Assembly (NCBI RefSeq): GCF_024171725.1
Contig: NZ_JAMTCG010000001.1
Span: 1 to 64,000 of the forward strand
Length of the DNA: 64,000 nt
Source of the DNA: Williamsia serinedens
GTDB taxonomy: Bacteria; Actinomycetota; Actinomycetes; Mycobacteriales; Mycobacteriaceae
Reading direction: 5' to 3'
Shown here: piece by piece, positions 54,892-62,494 of the stretch
Numbering within the stretch: position 1 is the first letter of the stretch
Layout: every line of letters starts with the position of its first letter
Program-made: the position numbers and the translations under genes
The notes under the pieces: generated by a model
What the model saw: only the letters and a program-made list of their open reading frames with translations
What the model was told of the DNA's origin: nothing
Database searches by the model: none

Positions 54892-56093
54892 CGCAGGCGG
54901 TCCCACAGACCCGGCGACGGCCGCGGCGGTGCGCCCGGACCGGGTCCGGGCGCCGGCGCGACCGGGGTCACGCCCGAGCCCGCCGTCCAGCGCAGCGACC
55001 CGTGCTCGAAGTCCTGGCGACGTCCGTCGCCGTCGGCGTACTCGTCGGACACGGGCCAGCCGAGGTCGCCGGCCTGCGCGCCGAGAAGCGCGTACCGGGC
55101 ACCGATCGCGCCGTGTGTCCAGTGGCCCGACCGGGATCCGTTCTGTCGGAACAGGACACCGCCGAGGAACGGTTGCACGCCGCCGCCGTCGACCACGGTG
55201 TGGGGACCGGCGGGGTAGCCCAGGGGGCCGCGTTCGAAGCCGAGGGCGGCCCACGCCTCGAAGAGGCCGTCGTGGGGGATCGGCTGCGCGTGCACGCGGC
55301 CGTCCGGCGTCCGGGGCATCGTCGGTGACCAGTAGACGTGGGCGTGCTCGAACTCGGCGAAGCGGCCGAGGCCGTCGGGGCAGACGATCTCGCCGGGGGT
55401 GATACGGCGGCCGATCCAGGCGGCGGCGATCCGCGCCGCCTCGTCGATCTCGTTCGGCGCCGGCGGACCGCCGATCCCACACGCTGCCGCGAACTGCTCG
55501 GCGCTCAGCCCGTCCGCGGAGTTCATGTCGCAGTTGCCGAACGGTGGTGCGCCCTCGGGCAGTCCGCCGCCCCAGCCCTGCCCGTCGGTGTACTGGTGCG
55601 CGATCTGCCCGGGCAGATCCGGGTTGCTGCCGTAACCCGCCCCGATCACGCGCAGTCCCGGCGGGCGCGTACGCCACATCGAGGCGAAGTCCGCCGCGTT
55701 GGCGTACCCGATCACCCGGCGGGCGTTCCCGCCGCAGTAGGCGACGAGATCCCAGTAGGTGCGGTTGATCCAGTCCGACGCGTCGCCGGCCGGGTTGCCA
55801 CCGGACTCCACGTCGAGCATGAGCACCACGCGTGGGTGCAGCCCGCCGTTGCGGTCGACCTGGTCCCGGAGCGTCGCCGCCGTCTCCTGCCAGTTCGGGC
55901 GGACGTAGCAGTAGACGATCCCGACGGTGAGACGTCCGGAGTCCAGCGATCGACGCACCCACGAGTAGTTCCGGGGAAAGTTCGGATCGCGGAAGGTCCC
56001 GTCGTTCGCCCGGATCGACAGGATCGGGTACGGATACGTGTCGTCCACGGGCGGTTGGTAGTACGAGACGTCGGCGAAGAGGGTGTCGGTCAT
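54837..56093 (-). CDS. GH25-like lysozyme domain protein with LGFP repeats
   Basis: A 418-residue protein. Residues 1-215 look like a GH25 (Chalaropsis-type) muramidase: LFADVSYYQPP, LMLDVESGG (D94, E96, the catalytic pair) and QYTDGQG...CDMNSADGLSAEQF. Residues about 250-375 contain LGFP repeats (EAWAALGFERGPLGYPAG; ARYALLGAQAGDLGWPVSDE), which bind the arabinogalactan-containing wall of Mycobacteriales. The C-terminal 40 residues are Pro- and Arg-rich. No signal peptide is visible from ATG 56093, so it looks more like a phage endolysin than a secreted host enzyme. It overlaps the P450 tail by 55 bases. Confidence 0.82.
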   Translation of the reverse strand: MTDTLFADVSYYQPPVDDTYPYPILSIRANDGTFRDPNFPRNYSWVRRSLDSGRLTVGIVYCYVRPNWQETAATLRDQVDRNGGLHPRVVLMLDVESGGNPAGDASDWINRTYWDLVAYCGGNARRVIGYANAADFASMWRTRPPGLRVIGAGYGSNPDLPGQIAHQYTDGQGWGGGLPEGAPPFGNCDMNSADGLSAEQFAAACGIGGPPAPNEIDEAARIAAAWIGRRITPGEIVCPDGLGRFAEFEHAHVYWSPTMPRTPDGRVHAQPIPHDGLFEAWAALGFERGPLGYPAGPHTVVDGGGVQPFLGGVLFRQNGSRSGHWTHGAIGARYALLGAQAGDLGWPVSDEYADGDGRRQDFEHGSLRWTAGSGVTPVAPAPGPGPGAPPRPSPGLWDRLRQALRRLLTRTRPPRAGA

Positions 56094-56177
56094 CGCGTCC
56101 CACTGTGCCCGGCGGCTCCGACGGTGTCCCGATCCACCCGCCCACCACGGGATTTCTCGACCCGCCGGTCGACCTGT

Positions 56178-56183
56178 TAATGT
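56178..56183 (+). promoter_or_regulatory. -10 hexamer TAATGT of tRNA-Lys
   Basis: TAATGT, 18 nt before the mature tRNA-Lys 5' end. Confidence 0.45.
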
Positions 56184-56201
56184 CTCTTCTCGCGCCACCG
56201 C

Positions 56202-56274
<73 letters not shown>

Positions 56275-56279
56275 CAGAA

Positions 56280-56323
56280 CGAGAGCCCCCGTCGCGACCG
56301 TCCCGGTCCGGCGGGGGCTCTCG
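56280..56323 (+). terminator. Terminator after tRNA-Lys
   Basis: CGAGAGCCCCCG (56280-56291) pairs perfectly with CGGGGGCTCTCG (56312-56323) across a 20-base loop, directly after tRNA-Lys. The tail is TCGTCG, without a T-run. Confidence 0.65.
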
Positions 56324-56379
56324 TCGTCGGGAAGCCGTACCGCGGGCGTGCCGTGACCTCGACGTGACCGCGGGTCTCG

Positions 56380-56385
56380 TACACT
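56380..56385 (+). promoter_or_regulatory. Candidate -10 (TACACT) of the L,D-transpeptidase gene
   Basis: TACACT predicts a start near 56392 and a leader of about 100 nt before ATG 56495. Confidence 0.4.
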
Positions 56386-56494
56386 GATGCGGTCTGCCTG
56401 CGGGGGTCGGGCGTGAGGCCGCGATGTGCGTCATCCGCGGTCGAGGGGCGCAGCGGCGCGCACGAGTCGGTGAACAGATGTATTCGGGAGTGCA

Positions 56495-57724
56495 ATGGTG
56501 TTCGGACGTTCGGGTCGACGTGTCTCGTGGTCGGTGGCGGCGGTCGCGCTCGTCGCCGTGATCGCGACAGCGTGTTCGGCGGGGACCGCGACCCCGACCT
56601 ACAGCGACAAGGTCGCCAGCAACCTCGGTTTCGACGATCTGCTGCGTCCGGTCATCTCCGTCACCGGGTTCGCCGGGGCGCCGCTCACCGACCGCTCGGC
56701 CGGCGTGCAGCCCGGGGCGCCCCTGAAGGTCACCGCGCAGTCGGGGACGCTGACCGACGTCCGCATCCCGAAGGCCGACGGCGCCGGGAACGTGGCCGGC
56801 ACCTACAACGCCGACCGCACGACGTGGACCTCCACCGAGCCCCTGGGCTACGGCACCACCTACACGCTGTCCGCCGACGCCCGCGGCATCGCGGGCGCAT
56901 CCGCGACGCAGATGTCGTTCACGACGCGCTCGCCGAACAACCTGACCGACGCCTACCTGTTGCCGGAGAACAACTCCACCGTGGGCATCGGACAGCCGGT
57001 CGCGATCCGCTTCGACGAGCCGATCACCGACCGCAAGGCCGCGCAGGACGCCATCACCGTCCGCACCGACCCGCCCGTCGAGGGCGCCTTCTACTGGCTC
57101 AGCGACAGTGAGCTGCGGTGGCGGCCGCAGAACTTCTGGAAGCCCGGCACCAAGGTCCACGTCGACGTCAACACCTACGGGATCGACCTCGGTGACGGGG
57201 TGTTCGGTCAGCAGAACAAGACGCTCGACTTCACCATCGGGCGCGCGCTGATCGCCACCGGTGACGACAACACGAAGCAGGTGTCGGTCGCGATCGACGG
57301 CAAGGTCGTCCGGACCATGCCGGTGTCGTTCGGCAAGGACAGCTCGCCGACGAACCCCGGCACCTACATCGTCGGAGATCGAGTCCCGAGCATCATCATG
57401 GACTCGTCGACCTACGGCGTCCCGGTGAACTCGCCCGGCGGGTACCGCGAGACCGTCTACTTCGACTCGCAACTCTCGTACAGCGGCATCTATCTGCACT
57501 CCGCGCCGTGGTCGATCGGAGATCAGGGCAACACCAACGTGAGCAACGGCTGCCTCAACGTGAGCCCGGAGAACGCCGAGTGGTTCATGAACACGGCGCT
57601 GCGCGGCGACATCGTGATCGTGAAGAACACGATCGGTCCGGTCCTGCCCGGCACCGACGGCCTGGGAGACTGGAACATCCCCTGGGACGTGTGGAAGAAG
57701 GGCAACGCGGGCGGCAGCGCCTGA
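56495..57724 (+). CDS. ldtB: L,D-transpeptidase (LdtB/LdtMt2-like lipoprotein)
   Basis: A 409-residue peptidoglycan cross-linking enzyme that forms 3-3 links. The signal sequence ends in the lipobox VIATAC with C27, so it is likely a lipoprotein. Residues about 50-260 are two Ig-like domains (VTGFAGAPLTDRSAG, YLLPENNSTVGIGQPVAIRFDEP). The YkuD catalytic domain has H335 in YLHSAPWSIGDQG and C353 in TNVSNGCLNVSPENAEW. The closing Trp-rich tail (WNIPWDVWKKG) is the usual Ldt C-terminal subdomain. It corresponds to Rv2518c and lies near the fas block as in M. tuberculosis. Confidence 0.95.
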   Translation: MVFGRSGRRVSWSVAAVALVAVIATACSAGTATPTYSDKVASNLGFDDLLRPVISVTGFAGAPLTDRSAGVQPGAPLKVTAQSGTLTDVRIPKADGAGNVAGTYNADRTTWTSTEPLGYGTTYTLSADARGIAGASATQMSFTTRSPNNLTDAYLLPENNSTVGIGQPVAIRFDEPITDRKAAQDAITVRTDPPVEGAFYWLSDSELRWRPQNFWKPGTKVHVDVNTYGIDLGDGVFGQQNKTLDFTIGRALIATGDDNTKQVSVAIDGKVVRTMPVSFGKDSSPTNPGTYIVGDRVPSIIMDSSTYGVPVNSPGGYRETVYFDSQLSYSGIYLHSAPWSIGDQGNTNVSNGCLNVSPENAEWFMNTALRGDIVIVKNTIGPVLPGTDGLGDWNIPWDVWKKGNAGGSA

Positions 57725-57755
57725 CGGGATCCACCACACTGCCATCGGCCAGTGT

Positions 57756-57761
57756 TACGCT
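57756..57761 (+). promoter_or_regulatory. Candidate -10 (TACGCT) of the acyl-CoA dehydrogenase gene
   Basis: TACGCT 75 bases before the ATG at 57837; a leader of about 70 nt is predicted. Confidence 0.4.
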
Positions 57762-57836
57762 CCGCGTTGACACGATGGCCGGGGTGATCGGCCGTCCCAG
57801 GTGGCGCGCCGCGCCCGAGGAAAGGCAGTTCCCCCG

Positions 57837-58979
57837 ATGGCACCTCGTTCCCCGTGGATGACCGACGACCTCGACGACCTGCGCCGCATGGTGCGGGCGT
57901 TCATGGAGAAGTCGGTCGCGCCGAACGTCGACAAATACGTCGACCAGCACCACGTCGACCGTGACCTGTGGAACGCGGCCGGCGAGCTCGGCCTGCTGTG
58001 CATGTCCATCCCGGAGGAGTACGGCGGCGGCGGTGGCACCTTCGCGCACGAGTCGGTGCTCATCGAGGAGCAGGCGCGCATCGGTGACTCGTCGTGGGGC
58101 GTGAGCCTGCACAACGGCATCATCGCCCATTACCTGCTGGCCTACGGGTCCGAGGAGCAGAAGCGGACGTGGCTGCCGAAGATGGCCTCGGGCGAGGTGG
58201 TCGGTGCGATCGCCATGACCGAGCCGGGCACCGGATCGGACCTGCAGAACGTCAAGACCAAGGCGATCCGCGACGGTGACGACTACGTCATCGACGGCTC
58301 GAAGACGTTCATCACCAACGGTTCCCAGGCCGACCTGATCATCGTCGTGGTCAAGACCGACACGTCCGAGGGTGCCAAGGGCATCTCGCTCGTCCTCGTC
58401 GAGGGTGACCGAGAGGGCTTCCGTCGCGGGCGGGTCCTGGACAAGATCGGTCAGCGCGGGCAGGACACGTCGGAGCTGTTCTTCGACGGGGTGCGGGTGC
58501 CCACCTCGAACCTCCTCGGCGCGGAGGAGGGTCAGGGCTTCATCCAGCTGATGCAGCAGCTGCCGCAGGAGCGGTTGATTATCGCGGTCGCATCGATCGC
58601 CGGCATGGAGGCCGCCATCGACCACACCCTGCGCTACACCAAGGAGCGACAGGCGTTCGGGCGCCCCGTCTTCGGGTTCCAGAACACCAAGTTCAAGCTC
58701 GCGGAAGCGGCCACCGAGACCCGCATCGGACGCGTCTTCGTCGACGACTGCATCGTCAAGCACCTCGACGGTCAGCTCGACATCCCGACCGTCGCGATGG
58801 CCAAGTGGTGGACCACCGACCGCGCGATGACTGTCCTCGACGAGTGTGTGCAGCTGTTCGGCGGCTACGGCTACATGAGCGAGTACCCCGTCGGTCGCAT
58901 GTGGGCCGACGCGCGCGTGCAGAAGATCTACGCCGGCACCAACGAGATCATGAAGGAGATCATCGCCCGGTCGCTCTGA
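57837..58979 (+). CDS. Acyl-CoA dehydrogenase (long-chain type)
   Basis: A 380-residue FAD enzyme that introduces the 2,3-double bond in beta-oxidation. It has SIPEEYGGGGGTF, AIAMTEPGTGSDLQNVKTKA (FAD/acyl contact), DGSKTFITNGSQADLIIVVVKT, and the C-terminal ARVQKIYAGTNEIMKEIIARSL. The usual catalytic Glu of medium-chain enzymes (YEGT) is Ala here (YAGT), as in long-chain and isovaleryl types, where the base sits in helix G instead. ATG 57837 is chosen; an upstream in-frame ATG would add 12 residues. It precedes the MarR operator region. Confidence 0.93.
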   Translation: MAPRSPWMTDDLDDLRRMVRAFMEKSVAPNVDKYVDQHHVDRDLWNAAGELGLLCMSIPEEYGGGGGTFAHESVLIEEQARIGDSSWGVSLHNGIIAHYLLAYGSEEQKRTWLPKMASGEVVGAIAMTEPGTGSDLQNVKTKAIRDGDDYVIDGSKTFITNGSQADLIIVVVKTDTSEGAKGISLVLVEGDREGFRRGRVLDKIGQRGQDTSELFFDGVRVPTSNLLGAEEGQGFIQLMQQLPQERLIIAVASIAGMEAAIDHTLRYTKERQAFGRPVFGFQNTKFKLAEAATETRIGRVFVDDCIVKHLDGQLDIPTVAMAKWWTTDRAMTVLDECVQLFGGYGYMSEYPVGRMWADARVQKIYAGTNEIMKEIIARSL

Positions 58980-58992
58980 CGACGACGATCCG

Positions 58993-59035
58993 ACAGGCGT
59001 CTGTGATGGGGGTTCCCCCCATCACAGGCGCCTGT
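58993..59035. promoter_or_regulatory. Large dyad with two nested palindromes, candidate MarR operator or terminator
   Basis: Arms 58993-59012 and 59016-59035 pair with one mismatch around a TTC centre. Each arm carries a 12-bp palindrome: ACAGGCGTCTGT (58993-59004, one imperfect pair) and ACAGGCGCCTGT (59024-59035, perfect). The second touches the marR -10. Two copies of the same 12-mer suggest two dimer sites for MarR autoregulation; as RNA the whole dyad could also terminate the upstream gene. Confidence 0.6.
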
Positions 59036-59041
59036 TATCGT
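59036..59041 (+). promoter_or_regulatory. -10 hexamer TATCGT of marR-mmpL
   Basis: TATCGT, 6 nt before the marR GTG at 59048, predicting a leaderless mRNA. It is adjacent to the second palindrome. Confidence 0.55.
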
Positions 59042-59047
59042 TAAGGC

Positions 59048-59503
59048 GTGTCACGGTCCGGACCGCGGTGGACAGACGAGGACATCGCCCGTCTCCCGGC
59101 CTGGACGCTGGTGCAGGCCTACCACCCGGTCGCTCGGCGGTTCCATGAGATCTTTGCCGCCGAGCAACTGACGCCGGTCCAGTTCGGAGTCCTGATCCAG
59201 CTCGAGGCGACGCCGGGCATCTCGCAGGCCCAGCTCGCGCGCAAGATCCTCGTCCGCCAACAGAGCATGGCCGAACTGGTGTCGGGACTCGTCGAACGAG
59301 GGCTTCTCGCACGGGATCTCGACGCGCGGCGGGGTCGCACGGTACCCATCGTCCTCACCGACGCCGGGCGTGATCTCGTCCTCCGTGCAGCCGACGCGGT
59401 GGCCGAGTTCAACCGGGCCACCGAGTTGGGCCTCACCGAGGCCGAGGCCCGCAGCCTCAACGTGTTGCTGCACAAGGTGATCGACGCGTCCCGTCGGTGG
59501 TGA
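59048..59503 (+). CDS. MarR family transcriptional regulator
   Basis: A 151-residue winged-helix regulator. The DNA-binding part reads TPVQFGVLIQLEATPGISQAQLARKILVRQQSMAELVSGLVERGLLARDLDARRGRTVPIVLTDAG at about 38-105, with the recognition helix and beta-wing of MarR proteins. The last 40 residues form the dimer helices. GTG 59048 follows TATCGT. It precedes an MMPL exporter by 40 bases, so an autoregulated MarR-exporter operon is likely, with an unknown inducer. Confidence 0.9.
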   Translation: MSRSGPRWTDEDIARLPAWTLVQAYHPVARRFHEIFAAEQLTPVQFGVLIQLEATPGISQAQLARKILVRQQSMAELVSGLVERGLLARDLDARRGRTVPIVLTDAGRDLVLRAADAVAEFNRATELGLTEAEARSLNVLLHKVIDASRRW

Positions 59504-59543
59504 CGCGCGGTCGCCGGTGCCCGCCGGAGACCGAGGAGAAGTC

Positions 59544-61604
59544 ATGGCCGCTCTCGCACGATTCGTCACGTCCCACCGGTGGTGGGTCGTCGCCGCCTGG
59601 ATCGTACTGACCGCGCTGGGCGGGTTCGGGGCGTCGAAGGCGGTCTCCGCGCTCAGCTACGACTTCGGTCTGCCCGGTCAGCGGGGATACGAGACGAACG
59701 TCGACATCGTCGAGCAGTTCGGGTCCGGCGGTGCCAACGCACCGATCCTGCTGGTGGCCGACGGGAAGGACCGTCGGCTCACCGCGGCCGACGGTACGGC
59801 CGTGGCCCGCGCTGCCGGTCAGGCCGCACCGGGCGCCCGGGTGACCTCCTTCGCCGAGAACCCGCAGCTGCTGTCACGCAGCGGGACAACGGGAGTCGTG
59901 CTGGTCTACCCGACACCCCGCGGGGGAGCCGAACCGTACGTGGCGGCCACCGCCGCTCTCGAGACGGCGGCCAGGTCCGTGTCGTCGTCGACGGGTGTCG
60001 CGGTCACGGTGACCGGTGCCGACGCGCTCGCCAGTGGTGGGGAGTCCGGCGGCGTGGACATCCTGGCCGAGACGGTCTTCGGCGGCGTCGGAGCTCTCGT
60101 CGTGCTGGCGTTGGTGTTCGGATCGTTCCTGGCGCTCATGCCGCTCATGGTGGCTGCCGCGTCGATCCTCACGACGTTCCTCATCCTGTGGGGCCTCACC
60201 GCCGTCACCGAAGTGTCGTTCATCGTGCAGTACCTGCTCGCGCTGATCGGACTCGGTGTCGCCATCGACTACGCGCTGCTCGTCGTCACCCGGTGGCGCG
60301 AGGCGCGCGGGGAGGGCCTCGACGACGTCGCCGCCGTCCACGAGGCGATGACGACCGCAGGGCGCTCCGTGCTCTTCTCCGGCCTGACGGTGGCCGTGAG
60401 CCTCGCGGCGCTGATCGCGCTGCCCGTCCCGTTCCTGCGCAGCATCGGCTTCACCGGACTGCTGATCCCCCTGCTCAGCGTCGCGGTGTCGCTCACCCTG
60501 CTCCCCGCTCTGCTGGTGTTGGTCGGGCGACGCCTCGAGTGGCCCCACCGACGCGGGACGAGCCCCGACAGCCGGTTGTGGCGCCGGGTCGGGACCGTGG
60601 TGGTCCGGCACCGATGGGTCTCGGCTGCGGCCGCGCTGGCGGTCCTCGTCGTGCTCGCGATCCCGGTGTTCTCCCTGAATCTCGCCGACCCCACGAACGA
60701 CTCGCTGGCGTCCCGCGGCGGACCCGCCGGTGCGGCGATCGGTGCCGTCGAGGACTCCGGTCTCGGCGCCGGACTGACCAAGCCGATCGAGGTCGTCACC
60801 GATCGTCCCGCCGTCCTCGCGCAGCGTCTCGCCGACGTGCCGGGGGTCGCCGGTGTGGTCGCGCCGGACGGCTGGCGCTCGGGTGCGACACACGTCGTCG
60901 ACGTCTGGACGACGGCCGACGTCTCCACGTCCGCCGGTGCCGACGCGGTGGCACGCGTCCGATCGGCGGCGGAGGCCGACGGGGCGCGGGTCGGTGGTGT
61001 CGCCGTCCAGAACGCCGATTTCATCGACGCGGTCTACGGCAACGCCTGGTGGGTGCTGCTGGTGATCGTCGTGGTGACCTTCGCCCTGCTCGCCCGGGCG
61101 CTGCGATCGATCGTCCTGCCGCTCAAGGCGTTGCTGCTCAACGTCATGTCGCTCGGCGCGGCCTACGGCATCACGGTGTTCATCTGGCAGGACGGCTTCG
61201 GCACGGAACTCCTCTTCGACCAGCAGTCGTCGGGGGCCATCACGCTGTGGATCCCGATCGCGGTGTTCGCGTTCCTGTTCGGGCTGTCGATGGACTACGA
61301 GGTGTTCCTGCTGAGTCGCATTCGCGAGGAGCGCGATGCGGGCGCGGACACCGACACGGCGACCGTCACGGGGGTGACGCGGACGGGCCGGTTGGTCACC
61401 TCGGCCGCGATCATCCTGTTCCTCGCGTTCATCTCGCTGTCCCGGGTCCCGACCACCGACGTGAAGATCCTCGCCACCGCGTTGGCGCTCGGCATCCTGA
61501 TCGACGCGACGATCGTCCGCGGTGTCCTCGCGCCGGCACTCGTGGCCGCTCTCGGTCGGGCGAACTGGTGGGCGCCGTGGCGACGGGAGCGTACGACGTC
61601 CTGA
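59544..61604 (+). CDS. MMPL family transporter
   Basis: A 686-residue RND-superfamily exporter. It has twelve hydrophobic segments in two halves, each with a large external loop: TM1 at WWVVAAWIVLTALGGFGASKA, TM2-6 at about 175-330, TM7 at 365, TM8-12 at about 515-675. The proton-relay Asp-Tyr pairs are in GLGVAIDYALLVVTRWREA and FGLSMDYEVFLLSRIREE, standard MMPL motifs. The substrate may be a lipid or drug. ATG 59544 has GAGGAG 7 nt upstream. It is the second gene of the marR operon and ends before a terminator. Confidence 0.92.
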   Translation: MAALARFVTSHRWWVVAAWIVLTALGGFGASKAVSALSYDFGLPGQRGYETNVDIVEQFGSGGANAPILLVADGKDRRLTAADGTAVARAAGQAAPGARVTSFAENPQLLSRSGTTGVVLVYPTPRGGAEPYVAATAALETAARSVSSSTGVAVTVTGADALASGGESGGVDILAETVFGGVGALVVLALVFGSFLALMPLMVAAASILTTFLILWGLTAVTEVSFIVQYLLALIGLGVAIDYALLVVTRWREARGEGLDDVAAVHEAMTTAGRSVLFSGLTVAVSLAALIALPVPFLRSIGFTGLLIPLLSVAVSLTLLPALLVLVGRRLEWPHRRGTSPDSRLWRRVGTVVVRHRWVSAAAALAVLVVLAIPVFSLNLADPTNDSLASRGGPAGAAIGAVEDSGLGAGLTKPIEVVTDRPAVLAQRLADVPGVAGVVAPDGWRSGATHVVDVWTTADVSTSAGADAVARVRSAAEADGARVGGVAVQNADFIDAVYGNAWWVLLVIVVVTFALLARALRSIVLPLKALLLNVMSLGAAYGITVFIWQDGFGTELLFDQQSSGAITLWIPIAVFAFLFGLSMDYEVFLLSRIREERDAGADTDTATVTGVTRTGRLVTSAAIILFLAFISLSRVPTTDVKILATALALGILIDATIVRGVLAPALVAALGRANWWAPWRRERTTS

Positions 61605-61624
61605 GAAGGCGTGTCCCGAGACGA

Positions 61625-61657
61625 CGATGGCCCCCTCCGGGTGGGAGGGGGCCATCG
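61625..61657. terminator. Terminator after the MMPL gene / tRNA-His
   Basis: CGATGGCCCCCTCC (61625-61638) pairs perfectly with GGAGGGGGCCATCG (61644-61657) over a five-base loop. It lies between the convergent MMPL gene and tRNA-His and may serve both. Confidence 0.75.
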
Positions 61658-61662
61658 GTCGG

Positions 61663-61736
61663 GGTGGATGACGGGACTCGAACCCGCGACAGCCAGGATC
61701 ACAACCTGGTGCTCTACCAACTGAACTACATCCACC
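61663..61736 (-). tRNA. tRNA-His (anticodon GUG)
   Basis: A 74-nt tRNA with the extra G(-1) opposite C73 typical of tRNA-His. Acceptor GTGGATG pairs with CATCCAC, and the anticodon arm CCAGG-TTGTGAT-CCTGG has anticodon GTG. No CCA is encoded. It follows orn on the same strand, an arrangement shared with M. tuberculosis relatives. Confidence 0.96.
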
Positions 61737-61819
61737 ATGGGCCCCGATTGCTCGGAACCAGGGTCACACTCTATCCGCAGTCGCCTCGACAAGACCAATC
61801 GGTTGTCGGCTGCGGTGTG

Positions 61820-62419
61820 TCAGGCCTCGCCGAGGTCGCGCACGACCTGTTCGATCTGCGACGTGTCCGGTCCGGGCGGCGCGACGAAGACGGTCTCCCG
61901 GTAGTACCGGAGCTCCCGGATCGATTCGCGGATGTCGGCCAGTGCGCGGTGGGCCAGTCCCTTCTCGGGCTGACCGAAGTAGATCTTGGGGTACCAGCGC
62001 CGCGACAGCTCCTTGATCGAGCTGACGTCGATCATCCGGTAGTGCAGGTAGGCGTCCAGCGTCGGCATGTCGCGGGCGATGAAGCCGCGGTCGGTCGCGA
62101 TCGAGTTGCCGGCCAGCGGCGCGGACCCCGACGACGTCACGTGCTCCCGGATGTAGTCGAGGACCATCTTCTCGGCCTCGGCGAGCGTCACGGTGGACTG
62201 ACGGACCTCGGTCGTCAGACCGGAGTGGGAGTGCATCTTCTTCACCACGTCGGGCATGGCGTCGAGGTCGGCGTCGTCGGCGTGGATCACGACGTCGACG
62301 CCCTCACCGAGGATGGTGAGGTCGCTGTCGGTGACCAGCGCCGCGATCTCGATCAGTTTGTCCGAGTCGAGCCGCAGGCCGGTCATCTCACAGTCGATCC
62401 ACACCAGTTTGTCCTGCAC
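61820..62419 (-). CDS. orn: Oligoribonuclease
   Basis: A 199-residue DEDD exonuclease that degrades 2-5 nt RNA and pGpG-type dinucleotides. ExoI is [10 protein letters not shown] (D9, E11), ExoII includes [17 protein letters not shown], and ExoIII is [19 protein letters not shown] (the DEDDh His-x4-Asp). It equals Rv2511 in length. The GTG start at 62419 has TAAGGT ending 6 nt upstream, so the mRNA is probably leaderless. Divergent from the HerA-like gene. Confidence 0.97.
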   Translation of the reverse strand: MQDKLVWIDCEMTGLRLDSDKLIEIAALVTDSDLTILGEGVDVVIHADDADLDAMPDVVKKMHSHSGLTTEVRQSTVTLAEAEKMVLDYIREHVTSSGSAPLAGNSIATDRGFIARDMPTLDAYLHYRMIDVSSIKELSRRWYPKIYFGQPEKGLAHRALADIRESIRELRYYRETVFVAPPGPDTSQIEQVVRDLGEA

Positions 62420-62425
62420 CCGACA

Positions 62426-62431
62426 ACCTTA
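62426..62431 (-). promoter_or_regulatory. -10 hexamer TAAGGT of orn
   Basis: Minus-strand TAAGGT, 6 nt before the GTG at 62419, leaderless spacing. Confidence 0.55.
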
Positions 62432-62440
62432 GCGGGCCGA

Positions 62441-62446
62441 TAGGGT
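62441..62446 (+). promoter_or_regulatory. -10 hexamer TAGGGT of the HerA-like gene
   Basis: TAGGGT with a predicted start near 62453; the leader of about 42 nt carries GACGAGGCGG before ATG 62495. Confidence 0.5.
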
Positions 62447-62494
62447 TGTCCCCGGTCGACCAGGTGCGCACCACGAGGGACGGGGACGAGGCGG

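Noticed and set aside
58920-58979. Acyl-CoA dehydrogenase suspected inactive because YEGT is YAGT
   Set aside because: Long-chain and isovaleryl-type enzymes normally lack Glu here and use a base in helix G, so it is probably active.
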